64,000 nucleotides of DNA from Granulicella rosea (GTDB lineage: Bacteria > Acidobacteriota > Terriglobia > Terriglobales > Acidobacteriaceae), in the NCBI RefSeq assembly GCF_900188085.1, contig NZ_FZOU01000003.1, forward strand, positions 124,001 to 188,000, in the 5' to 3' direction. How positions within the stretch are numbered: position 1 is the first letter of the stretch; each line of letters opens with the position of its first letter. The notes under the pieces are model-generated. The model saw nothing but the letters and a program-made list of their open reading frames with translations, was not told the DNA's origin and did no database searches. Made by a program: the position numbers and the translations under genes. Positions 18,548 through 26,438 of this stretch are shown in pieces.

Positions 18548-20599
18548 TTGACTTTGAACTTTTATTCGACGCGTACGTGGGGTTGGGTCCCGAGCCGGAA
18601 GGCGATTCAGCAGGCGGCGTTTGCCGTGGTGGCAAGCACGTTGCTGGCCGGAACCGGCTTCGCCCAGGTAGTCAAGGCGCCCAGGTATCAGAGCGGCATG
18701 AACGCGCCCACCCCGCAGGTTGTGGCGGCGCCGCTGCCCCCCGCGATTACGCCCGGCGCGACGGTCGTCGAGGATGTGGTGGTCCGGGTGAACGACCAGA
18801 TCATCAGCCGCAGCGATCTCGAACGCAGCCAGGCGCAGCTGATTCAGGAGTTGCAGCAGAGTAACGCCGGCTCCGCCGAGGCCGCCCAGAAGCAGAAGGA
18901 CATGCTGCGCGACATGATCGACCAGCAGTTGCTGCTGTCGCGCGCGAAGGAGCTTGGCCTGAACGCCGACGCCGAGGTCATCCGCCGGCTGGACGAGATT
19001 CGCAAGCAGAACAAGCTGGACTCGATGGAGGATCTTGAAAAGGCCGCCCGCTCCCAGGGCGTCAGCTTCGAGGACTTCAAGGCGCAGATCCGAAACGGCC
19101 TGCTGACCCAGCAGGTCGTCCGCGACGAGGTGGGCCGGCGTCTGCAGATGTCGCAGTCCGAAGAGGTTGCGTACTACAACGCGCACAAGGCCGAGCTGAG
19201 CCAGCCGGAGCAGGTGCGGTTGAGCGAGATTCTCATCCCGGTGCCGGAGAACGCGACGCCCGAGGTGGTGGCGCAGGCTCAGGCGAAGGCGAACGAAGTC
19301 AAGAGCAAGGCCGCGGCTGGCGCGAGCTTCGACGATCTGGCGAAGCAGTACTCTGGCGGCCCCACGGCGACGCAGGGCGGCGACCTGGGCCTGTTCAAGC
19401 GCGGCGCGCTGGCGAAGGTGCTGGAGGATCAGACCTTTGCCCTGAAGGCGGGCGACAGCACGCAGCCGATCCGCACGCGGCAGGGATACGTGATTCTGAA
19501 GGTGACCGAGCACATGCAGGCCGGCGCGCCGCCCATGAAGGATGTGGAGCCGCAGATTCAGGAGGCGCTCTACATGCAGGCCATGCAGCCCGCGCTGCGC
19601 GCCTATCTGACCAAGCTGCGCGAAGATGCGTACATCGACATCAAGCCGGGCTTTGTGGACTCCGGCGCCAGCCCGAAGGAGACGAAGCCGGTGTTCTCGG
19701 CGTACTCCGCGCCGGTCGTCAAGAAGAAGAAGGTCGTGCAGAAGGCGCGCTTCGATAGCGCGCGCGGTGCGAAGCCGGTGGTTGCTTCGCCCGATACGAC
19801 GGGCGGCCGTACGCTGACGGGCGCCGATGCGCAGCCCGCTCCGGCGGTCGACAAGAAGACGGGCCTTGCGGTGATTACGCCGGTAAGCACGGCCAGCAAG
19901 CCAGGCGCTCCGGGCAAGCGGCACAAGATCAAGCGGGAGAAGGTCCGCTTCGGACAGGCGCCGCGGAACTCGCTGCCGGCCGGTACGGCGACGGCTTCGG
20001 TGGGCAGCGACATCGGCGGCTCGACGACGCTGGCGGGACAGAGCGGCTCCGGTACGACGATCGCCCCAGGCGCGGCGATCGCCTCGATCGGCACATCGCC
20101 CGAGATCGCGAACCCCGAGAATCCGCTGGCGCAGCAGGAGCAGGCGCCGACCAAGAAGACGCGTTTCGCGGCGCGTCCGGACGTCCATAAGGAGTCGGCC
20201 GCGAAGGCGCTCTCGGCCAAGCGGCTGGAGAAGCTGAACTCCACCCCGGTCGCCATGACGGACGAAGAGAAGGCCGCCGCGCAGACGCAGGCCGCTCCGC
20301 TGGGTCTGAACGGCGATACGACCAAGAAGAAGAAGGTGAAGCCGACCAAGCGCAAGAAGGGCGATCCGAAGCCGGACAAGGCTCGTCTGCAGGAGAAGCC
20401 GAAGGATGTGGCGGCTCCCGCGCCAGAGATTGCGCCGACGGCCAATCCATTGCTCGCGCCGACCTCCGATCTGCCGCCTTCGACCAAGACGGCGCCGACC
20501 TCCAACCAGACGACTCTGCCGCCGGCGAATGCGCCGGTTCCGGGTGCGAATCCGACCGGTCAGCCGGTTCCGGCAACGCAGCCTCAGCCTCCGCAGTAA
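18548..20599 (+). CDS. Periplasmic SurA-like peptidyl-prolyl isomerase with long basic tail
   Basis: Encodes about 683 residues. A signal peptide ends near LLAGTGFAQ. A SurA N-terminal chaperone-like domain follows (DVVVRVNDQIISRSDLERSQ), then a parvulin rotamase domain (EQVRLSEILIPV, GGPTATQGGDLGLFKRG, RTRQGYVILKV). After the PPIase domain come about 270 residues of Ala/Pro/Lys-rich low-complexity sequence with clusters such as KKKKVKPTKRKKGDPKP. It probably assists outer-membrane protein folding. TTG 18548 was chosen because the signal peptide begins just after it; an in-frame ATG at 18431 would add 39 residues without signal character. It is divergent from ctpA. Confidence 0.85.
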   Translation: MTLNFYSTRTWGWVPSRKAIQQAAFAVVASTLLAGTGFAQVVKAPRYQSGMNAPTPQVVAAPLPPAITPGATVVEDVVVRVNDQIISRSDLERSQAQLIQELQQSNAGSAEAAQKQKDMLRDMIDQQLLLSRAKELGLNADAEVIRRLDEIRKQNKLDSMEDLEKAARSQGVSFEDFKAQIRNGLLTQQVVRDEVGRRLQMSQSEEVAYYNAHKAELSQPEQVRLSEILIPVPENATPEVVAQAQAKANEVKSKAAAGASFDDLAKQYSGGPTATQGGDLGLFKRGALAKVLEDQTFALKAGDSTQPIRTRQGYVILKVTEHMQAGAPPMKDVEPQIQEALYMQAMQPALRAYLTKLREDAYIDIKPGFVDSGASPKETKPVFSAYSAPVVKKKKVVQKARFDSARGAKPVVASPDTTGGRTLTGADAQPAPAVDKKTGLAVITPVSTASKPGAPGKRHKIKREKVRFGQAPRNSLPAGTATASVGSDIGGSTTLAGQSGSGTTIAPGAAIASIGTSPEIANPENPLAQQEQAPTKKTRFAARPDVHKESAAKALSAKRLEKLNSTPVAMTDEEKAAAQTQAAPLGLNGDTTKKKKVKPTKRKKGDPKPDKARLQEKPKDVAAPAPEIAPTANPLLAPTSDLPPSTKTAPTSNQTTLPPANAPVPGANPTGQPVPATQPQPPQ

Positions 20600-20625
20600 G
20601 CAGCGGTTTCAACTTCGTTTTCAAC

Positions 20626-20656
20626 ACGCGAGGGCTTCGGCTCTCACGTTTTGTTT
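20626..20656 (+). terminator. Weak terminator after the SurA-like gene
   Basis: ACGCGAGGGC-TTCG-GCTCTCACGT forms a 10-bp stem with one mismatch and one wobble, followed by TTTGTTT. It ends at the start of the next gene, which argues for a separate transcript there. Confidence 0.5.
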
Positions 20657-21751
20657 ATGCTGAAAGGGATGAAAGACTTTTATATCTCCGACGCCGTTCG
20701 CTTTGAAAACGAGGTGGTGACGAGCTACTTCTGCCTGACCTCGATCGCGACGCGCGAAAAAAAGACCGGCGGCGGCCAGTACCTGGCGATCACACTGGGC
20801 GACAGGACAGGCACGTTCGAGGCGCGGATGTGGGACAACTTCGCCGACACGGTCGCGCAGTGCAATGAGGGTTGCTACGTCAAGGCCAAGGGCCAGGTCT
20901 CGAAGTACCAGGGCAAGTTCCAGATCACGCTGCAGCAGATGAGGTTGGCGAGCGAGTCCGAGGTCGACGCGAGCGACTTTCAGCCGGTCTCGCGCTTCGA
21001 CCCGGCGGAGATGGAGGCCGAGCTGCGGCGGTACGTCGCCGAGTTCCGGAACGACGACCTCAGGCGGCTGGTGCTGGCGTTTCTGGACGACGTGAAGATT
21101 GGCGCGGCCTTCCGCGTCGCGCCCGCGGCCAAGTATCTCCACCACGCGTGGCTGCACGGGCTGCTGGAGCATGTGCTGACGCTGGTGCGGGTGTGCCGGG
21201 CGACGGCGCCGTTCTACCCGGATGTTGACCCGGACCTGCTCGTGACGGGGGCGATCCTGCACGACATCGGCAAGACGCGCGAGCTGCACTGGAAGCCGAG
21301 CTTCGGCTACACGATCGAAGGCCAGATGATCGGGCATATCTCGATCGCGCAGGGCATGCTGCGGGAGAAGCTGCGAGACCTGTCGCCGTTTCCCGAGCGG
21401 CTGGGCGTGCTGGTCGAGCATATGATCCTGAGCCACCACGGCAAGTACGAGTTCGGCTCGCCCAAGCTGCCGATGACGCCGGAGGCGCTGTTGCTGAACG
21501 TGCTCGACGATCTGGAGGCGAAGATGCAGAACATGCGGTCGGAGTTCGACCGCGAACTCGCCGCCGGCAAGAGCGGCGCGGGGATGACGGAGTGGGTGCG
21601 CAGCATGGAGCGCCCGCTGCTGAACTCGCAGGCGTATCTGGCGGAGGGAACGAAGGAGGCCGCGGTGGCCACTCCCCCTGCACCCGTCGCGCCGGCGAAG
21701 GTGGTGGAAAGGGAAGTGGTGATCGAGGCGCCTCCTTCGCTGTTCGACTAG
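20657..21751 (+). CDS. OB-fold/HD-domain 3'-5' exoribonuclease, YhaM-like
   Basis: Encodes about 364 residues. The N-terminal half is an OB-fold nucleic-acid-binding domain (YLAITLGDRTGTFEARMWDN, VKAKGQVSKYQGKFQI). The C-terminal half is an HD phosphohydrolase domain with HHAWLHGLLEHVL, the HD pair in GAILHDIGKTREL and MILSHHGKYEFGSP. This order is that of YhaM-type 3'-5' exoribonucleases. A Pro/Ala/Val-rich C-terminal tail ends in PSLFD. The start is uncertain: ATG 20657 and ATG 20669 are both possible and neither has a good ribosome site. Nuclease substrate is inferred from family. Confidence 0.85.
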   Translation: MLKGMKDFYISDAVRFENEVVTSYFCLTSIATREKKTGGGQYLAITLGDRTGTFEARMWDNFADTVAQCNEGCYVKAKGQVSKYQGKFQITLQQMRLASESEVDASDFQPVSRFDPAEMEAELRRYVAEFRNDDLRRLVLAFLDDVKIGAAFRVAPAAKYLHHAWLHGLLEHVLTLVRVCRATAPFYPDVDPDLLVTGAILHDIGKTRELHWKPSFGYTIEGQMIGHISIAQGMLREKLRDLSPFPERLGVLVEHMILSHHGKYEFGSPKLPMTPEALLLNVLDDLEAKMQNMRSEFDRELAAGKSGAGMTEWVRSMERPLLNSQAYLAEGTKEAAVATPPAPVAPAKVVEREVVIEAPPSLFD

Positions 21752-21794
21752 GCTCTGTTGACTGCCGTATCGCCACGCGATACGCATTTCGCGG

Positions 21795-22067
21795 ATGATC
21801 AAGTCATTCAGGCATGCCGGGCTCGAGGACCTTTTCAAGACGGGTTCGAAGAAAGGGATCAACCCGAGTCACGCGACGAAGCTCAACGATCAACTCTTTG
21901 CCCTGAACAATGCCAAGGTACCGGTTGAAATGAATCTGCCGAGCTGGCGGCTTCATGCGCTCAAAGGCGATATGCCTGGCCACTGGTCCGTGAAGGTGAA
22001 CGGAAATTGGCGGCTGACGTTCCGCTTCGAGGCGGAAATGCAATCCCACATCCCGGCGGGGTCGTAA
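21795..22067 (+). CDS. higB: HigB/RelE-like toxin, C-terminus frameshifted
   Basis: Encodes 90 residues. MIKSFRHAGLEDLF, LPSWRLHALKGDMPGHWSV and VNGNWRLTFRFE match HigB toxins, which cleave mRNA on the ribosome. After RFE the family normally continues GGxAxDVxLVDYH; here the frame reads AEMQSHIPAGS and stops. The next forward frame at this point reads GGNAI, so one base appears lost in GAGGCGGA (expected GAGGGCGGA). The last conserved strand is therefore missing and the toxin may be inactive. It overlaps the antitoxin frame, which is unusual. Confidence 0.75.
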   Translation: MIKSFRHAGLEDLFKTGSKKGINPSHATKLNDQLFALNNAKVPVEMNLPSWRLHALKGDMPGHWSVKVNGNWRLTFRFEAEMQSHIPAGS

Positions 22068-22330
22068 AGCGCGCGTTGAAAGAGCTTTCTATTTCCGTTA
22101 CAAACTTCGCCGCTCACATTGGCGTGTCCCGCGTCGCGCTTTCACGTGTTCTGAACGGCCACGCAGGAATCACCCCTCTCATGTCGTTGAAGCTCAGCGA
22201 GGCATTCGGGCAAGGCTCGTCCGATATCTGGTTCCGGATGCAAAACGAGTACGACTTCTGGCATGCCTCGCACGCCAAACGCAAGAAAGTTCGTCCGCTG
22301 AAGTTCGCTTCCGACGATCTCGCCGCATAA
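22007..22330 (+). CDS. higA: HigA-like antitoxin, N-terminus fused to toxin remnant
   Basis: The XRE helix-turn-helix antitoxin body is clear: PHPGGVVKRALKELSISVTN, then FAAHIGVSRVALSRVLNGHAG and SDIWFRMQNEYDFW. The expected N-terminus (Met-x-x-NPPHPG) is absent: the frame upstream of PHPGG encodes GGNAI, which is the toxin's C-terminal strand in shifted frame. The normal intergenic part and antitoxin start codon seem to have been deleted. Remaining in-frame starts are TTG 22007 inside higB, or TTG 22076 which would lose PHPGG. Expression is uncertain, so this may be a decaying module. Confidence 0.7.
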   Translation: MAADVPLRGGNAIPHPGGVVKRALKELSISVTNFAAHIGVSRVALSRVLNGHAGITPLMSLKLSEAFGQGSSDIWFRMQNEYDFWHASHAKRKKVRPLKFASDDLAA

Positions 22331-22432
22331 GAACTTGTCACAGGACCAAGGTGGGTTACTATCTTCCAACGGGTCTTTCATAAGGAGCGGAACAGCTCTA
22401 ATGGCGAGAGGACCCGGGGGCTGGGTGAGGTC

Positions 22433-23353
22433 ATGCGGTATCGAATCGGATGGGCGGGCGCGCTTGCCCTGTCGATCATTTTTAGCCTTGGAACGGCGGC
22501 GCCGGTGCGCGCGCAGAAGATTGCCCTGACCGTGGACGACCTGCCGGAGACGGGCGATCTGCCGCCCGACATGTCGCGTGCGCAGATTGCGGCCCGCATC
22601 ACGAAGGCGCTCAAGGACGCGCACGCCCCGCAGGTCTACGGGTTCGTCAACGCCGGCACGCTGGACGATCCCGATGTCGCGCACCTGCTGGAGCGCTGGC
22701 GAGCGGCGGGGTTCCTGCTGGGCAACCATACCTGGTCGCACTACAGCGCGGACGAGAAGCCGCTGGCGGTCTATGAGCGCGACATCGCGCGCAACGAGCC
22801 CGTGCTGCGCAAGCTGATGGTCGGCCAGGACTGGCACTGGTTTCGCTACCCGTTCCTGGCCGAAGGTGCGACGTTGGAACGCCGTGTCGCCATCCGCAAG
22901 TACCTCTCGGACCACGGCTACAAGATCGCCGAGGTCACCATCGACTTCGAGGACCACGCCTTCAACGATCCCTACGCGCGCTGCATCGCGAAGGGCGACA
23001 ACGCCTCCATCGTCCGCATGCACACGCTGTATATGGATGCGGCGAAGGAGTCGATCCGGCTCTCGCGCGCGCGGTCGCAGATGCTCTTTCATCGGGAGAT
23101 CTCCTACGTGATGCTGCTGCACTTCGGCTCGTTCGAGGCGGTGATGCTGCCGCAGTTGCTCGATCTGTTGAAGCAGCAGGGCTTTACGCTCGTCACGCTG
23201 CCCGAGGCGCAGGCCGACCCGGTCTACGCCCTGGACCCCGGCATGGTGAACGATGGCGGCACCTTTCTGGACGACCTGATGCAGGCCAGCACGATGGACG
23301 ACGCGCCCCACCCGGAGCTGCCCACCCCCATCCTCGAGAAGATGTGCAAGTAG
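22433..23353 (+). CDS. Secreted polysaccharide deacetylase family protein
   Basis: Encodes 306 residues with a cleavable signal peptide (hydrophobic 8-22, APVRAQ). The NodB-type domain is visible: ALTVDDLP provides the metal-binding Asp pair and LLGNHTWSHYS the His-x3-His motif, with FRYPFLAEG as the third motif. It likely removes acetyl groups from a sugar polymer or related amide in the periplasm; the substrate is not defined. The GTGAGG ribosome site is just before ATG 22433. It precedes aroC without obvious functional link. Confidence 0.85.
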   Translation: MRYRIGWAGALALSIIFSLGTAAPVRAQKIALTVDDLPETGDLPPDMSRAQIAARITKALKDAHAPQVYGFVNAGTLDDPDVAHLLERWRAAGFLLGNHTWSHYSADEKPLAVYERDIARNEPVLRKLMVGQDWHWFRYPFLAEGATLERRVAIRKYLSDHGYKIAEVTIDFEDHAFNDPYARCIAKGDNASIVRMHTLYMDAAKESIRLSRARSQMLFHREISYVMLLHFGSFEAVMLPQLLDLLKQQGFTLVTLPEAQADPVYALDPGMVNDGGTFLDDLMQASTMDDAPHPELPTPILEKMCK

Positions 23354-23418
23354 ATTCGTTCTCCGCCCTGATGCGGCCCTCCGAATTGGTACAATCGGGG
23401 TTTGGGTAGAGTGAGCGA

Positions 23419-24594
23419 ATGTTGAGATTTTCTACAGCAGGTGAGAGCCACGGCGAGAGCCTGGTGGCGCTGGTAAGCGGTTTGCCGGCGGGTGTGCCGG
23501 TCAGCCAGGAGTTCGTTGACCGTGAGCTTTGGCGGCGGCAGCAGGGTTATGGGCGCGGCGGACGCATGCGGATCGAGCGCGACACGGCGCACATCCTCAG
23601 CGGCGTGCGGCACGGCAAGACGATCGGGTCGCCCGTGGCGATGACGCTCGCCAACAACGACTGGAAGAACTGGAACGAGATTCTGCCGGTCGAAGAGGGC
23701 GACGCCGAGAAGCACAAGGCGGTCAAGAGTCCGCGTCCGGGCCACGCCGACCTTCCGGGCTCGCTCAAATACGATTTCAAGGACGCGCGCTACGTGCTGG
23801 AGCGCGCCAGCGCCCGCGAGAGCGCAGCGCGCGTGGCCTGTGGGGCGATGGCGAAGTCGCTGCTGCGCGAGCTGGGAATCTTCGTCGGCAGCCACGTCAT
23901 CCGCGTGGGCAAGCAGGAGCTGGGGCGCGATGCGACGTGGGCCGAGGTCGCCGCGTCGAACGCGAAGGATGAGGTTCTGCTGAACTGCGTGGACCCCGAG
24001 GCCGAGGCGCGGATGAAGTCCGAGGTGGACGCCGCGTTGCGCACGGGCGACACCGTCGGCGGCGTGTTTGAGGTCGTGGTCCACGGCCTGCCTCCCGGCG
24101 TCGGTACGCATGTGAACTGGGACGAGCGGCTGGACGGTCTGCTGGCGCAGGCGGTGATGAGTCTGCAGGCGGTGAAGGCGGTCGAACTGGGCCGCGGCGT
24201 CACGGCGGCGGAGTCGATGGGTTCGACTGTGCACGACGCGATCAGTTATGACGGATCGGGCGATGGCTTCACGAAGTTTTCGCGCGAAAAGAACAACGCT
24301 GGCGGCATGGAAGGCGGCATCTCGAACGGCGAGGACGTGATCGTGCGCGGGTATCTGAAGCCGATCTCGACCCTGCGCAGGCCGCTGGGTTCGGTCAGCT
24401 TCGAGACGCGCGAGCCGGTCAAGGCGGCGTACGAACGGTCGGACGTGTGTGTCGTCCCGGCTGGCGGCGTGGCGGCGGAGGCGATGGTCGCGCTCACGAT
24501 TGCGCGGCTGGTGATCGATAAGTTCGGTGGCGACTCAATCCGCGAGCTGAAGCGGAACTTCGACGGGTACCGCGAACAGATCAAGGCGTACTAG
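23419..24594 (+). CDS. aroC: Chorismate synthase
   Basis: Encodes a 391-residue FMN-dependent enzyme converting EPSP to chorismate, the last shikimate step. Signature segments are TAGESHGESLVALVSGLP at the N-terminus, the RPGHADLPGSLKY motif, RASARESAARVACGA and SREKNNAGGMEGGISNGEDV. Length is normal. Its start has a GAGTGAG site. Downstream def follows after 20 nt, so they may be co-transcribed. Confidence 0.97.
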   Translation: MLRFSTAGESHGESLVALVSGLPAGVPVSQEFVDRELWRRQQGYGRGGRMRIERDTAHILSGVRHGKTIGSPVAMTLANNDWKNWNEILPVEEGDAEKHKAVKSPRPGHADLPGSLKYDFKDARYVLERASARESAARVACGAMAKSLLRELGIFVGSHVIRVGKQELGRDATWAEVAASNAKDEVLLNCVDPEAEARMKSEVDAALRTGDTVGGVFEVVVHGLPPGVGTHVNWDERLDGLLAQAVMSLQAVKAVELGRGVTAAESMGSTVHDAISYDGSGDGFTKFSREKNNAGGMEGGISNGEDVIVRGYLKPISTLRRPLGSVSFETREPVKAAYERSDVCVVPAGGVAAEAMVALTIARLVIDKFGGDSIRELKRNFDGYREQIKAY

Positions 24595-24614
24595 GAACAG
24601 GGAAGGCGAATGGC

Positions 24615-25190
24615 GTGGCGAATACGAGCGTAGCGGCAAAGAAGACTCCGGCGAAGAGGCACGCAGCGAAGAAGCTGGTGCGGATTCACCAGGTGGTGAA
24701 GTATCCCGACCCGGTGCTGGCCGCGCGCGGGGAAGAGGTCACCGTCTTCGACGAAGAGCTGAAGACCTTCGTCGAGGAGATGTTCGAGAGCATGTACGAG
24801 GCGCAGGGCATCGGCCTGGCGGCGCCGCAGATCGCCGTCTCGAAGCGCATCGCCGTGATCGACCTCAGCTTCAAGAAGAATCCCGAGGAGAAGATCGCGC
24901 TGGTCAACCCGCAGATCGTCGAGATGCAGGGCAAGCAGCTCGAAGAAGAGGGCTGCCTGAGCCTGCCGGAGATTCGCGAAAAGGTGTCGCGCGCCGCGTG
25001 GGTCAAGGTCCGCGCGCAGGACGTCCACGGCGAGTGGTTCGAAGTCGAAGGCGAAGAGCTGCTCGCACGCGCGCTGCAGCATGAGATCGACCACCTCGAC
25101 GGCATCCTCTTCATTGACAAGATCAGCCGGCTGAAGCGCGAACTGGTCATGCGCAAGATCAAGAAAGCGCAAAAGAACGGCGAATGGTAG
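24615..25190 (+). CDS. def: Peptide deformylase
   Basis: Encodes a 191-residue metalloenzyme removing the N-formyl group from nascent proteins. Motif 1 GIGLAAPQ (65-72), motif 2 EGCLS (112-116) and motif 3 HEIDH (156-160) are all present. The GTG start gives a Lys/Ala-rich N-terminal extension of about 20 residues before the catalytic domain. fmt, which adds the formyl group, follows after a 315-nt gap full of repeats. Confidence 0.96.
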   Translation: MANTSVAAKKTPAKRHAAKKLVRIHQVVKYPDPVLAARGEEVTVFDEELKTFVEEMFESMYEAQGIGLAAPQIAVSKRIAVIDLSFKKNPEEKIALVNPQIVEMQGKQLEEEGCLSLPEIREKVSRAAWVKVRAQDVHGEWFEVEGEELLARALQHEIDHLDGILFIDKISRLKRELVMRKIKKAQKNGEW

Positions 25191-25322
25191 GCACTTCGTG
25201 CCGTCTTGGACCGCTTCGCGGTGAAACCTTAAAGGACCGCAGCAACGGCAAGAGCAACCGCAAAATACAGGATTTTTCCCCCTTCGGCATCGCTCAGGTG
25301 GAAGGCAACAAGCTTAAATATT

Positions 25323-25355
25323 TGTCATCCTGAGCGTAGCGAAGGATCTGCTTTT
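25323..25355 (+). repeat. Short interspersed repeat, family A
   Basis: Single copy of a repeat with core CCTGAGCGTAGCGAAGGATC. Related copies lie near 33.3 kb and 41.4-41.5 kb. It lies in the 315-nt def-fmt gap, which otherwise holds the family B repeat and no ORF. Confidence 0.8.
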
Positions 25356-25390
25356 CGGGCCGGCGACAACCTTTCCGCCGGTCGTCTTGC

Positions 25391-25464
25391 TTAAGGGCAC
25401 GGCTTCAGCCGTGCCATCACCGCCGCAGCGAGTGCGCGGCTTTAGCCGCTGAGGTACGCTTCTT
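25391..25464 (+). repeat. Palindromic repeat, family B
   Basis: Contains the palindrome GGCACGGCTTCAGCCGTGCC and a second small palindrome GCGGCTTTAGCCGC about 30 nt on. The same two-palindrome layout recurs twice near 38.7 kb. It lies just upstream of fmt. Confidence 0.85.
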
Positions 25465-25505
25465 TGCCGCTGGAGCAGCCGCTGCCGGCAAGAGATGGAG
25501 CATCC

Positions 25506-26438
25506 ATGAAGCTCGTATTCTGTGGAACACCCGAATTCGCCGTACCCGTCCTCGACGCCGTGATCGCCGCCGGCCATGAGGTCTCGCTCGTCGTCACCCA
25601 GCCCGACCGCGCCGCAGGCCGAGGCATGGAGACGCACATCTCCGCCGTCAAGGCGGCAGCCCTGCGCCACGGTCTGCCGATCGTGCAGCCGGAGAAGATC
25701 AAGAACAACCTCGAATTCCGCGCGCAGCTTGAGAGCCTTCAGCCGGACGCGATCCTCGTCGTCGCCTACGGACGCATCATCCCAGACTGGATGCTGCAGC
25801 TTCCGCGCTTTGGCAACATCAATCTGCACGGCTCGCTACTGCCGAAGTACCGCGGCGCCGCGCCGATTCAGTGGGCGGTGGCGAACGGCGAGACCATCAC
25901 CGGCGTGACCACGATGCTGCTCGAAGCCGGCCTCGACACCGGGCCGATGCTGCTGGCGGAAAAACGCGCGATTGCCCCGGAAGAGACCGCGGCGGACCTC
26001 TTCGAGAGCCTCGCCAAGGTAGGCGCCCGGCTGATGGTGAAGACGCTCGCCGGCCTCGCATGCGGCGAGATCGAGCCGGTCGCGCAGGACCACTCGCAAG
26101 CCACGCTGGCGCCGATTCTGACCCGCGAAGATGGCCGCATGGACTTCGACCGCACGGCGCAGGTGCTGGTGAATCGCTGGCGCGGTTTCCAGCCGTGGCC
26201 GGGGGCGTTTACGAACTTTCGTGGAAAGAAACTTGTCGTTCACAGCATGAAGGTCTCCGACGCGCGCGCTGTCGCGACCGGGGAGTTCGAAGTACGGGAT
26301 GGACATCTGCTTGCCGGATGTGGAGAAGGAACGGTTTTGGAACTGATCGAAGTGCAGTTGGAAGGCAAGAAACGGATGAGCGCGGCGGATCTGCTGAATG
26401 GCTACCAGGTGAAGAGCGGCGAGAGGTTGGGGCTGTGA
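25506..26438 (+). CDS. fmt: Methionyl-tRNA formyltransferase
   Basis: Encodes a 310-residue enzyme that formylates initiator Met-tRNA using 10-formyl-THF. The catalytic triad known from the E. coli enzyme is seen at the same numbering: Asn106 and His108 in NINLHGSLLPKYRGAAP and Asp144 in EAGLDTGPML. The C-terminal domain starts around DFDRTAQVLVNRWRGFQPWPG. ATG 25506 (MKLVFCGTPEF) is the family start; the frame is open 14 codons further into repeat DNA. It overlaps rsmB as GTGA. Confidence 0.97.
   Translation: MKLVFCGTPEFAVPVLDAVIAAGHEVSLVVTQPDRAAGRGMETHISAVKAAALRHGLPIVQPEKIKNNLEFRAQLESLQPDAILVVAYGRIIPDWMLQLPRFGNINLHGSLLPKYRGAAPIQWAVANGETITGVTTMLLEAGLDTGPMLLAEKRAIAPEETAADLFESLAKVGARLMVKTLAGLACGEIEPVAQDHSQATLAPILTREDGRMDFDRTAQVLVNRWRGFQPWPGAFTNFRGKKLVVHSMKVSDARAVATGEFEVRDGHLLAGCGEGTVLELIEVQLEGKKRMSAADLLNGYQVKSGERLGL

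Noticed and set aside
16635..20188. Long open frames antisense to the S41 protease and to the SurA-like gene
   Set aside because: Both are shadow frames of strongly coding genes, rich in Arg/Ala/Val/Leu/Asp without recognisable domains.
25300..25470. Possible CRISPR array in the def-fmt gap
   Set aside because: The repeats are palindromes of two different kinds with no regular repeat-spacer ladder and no cas genes in the window.
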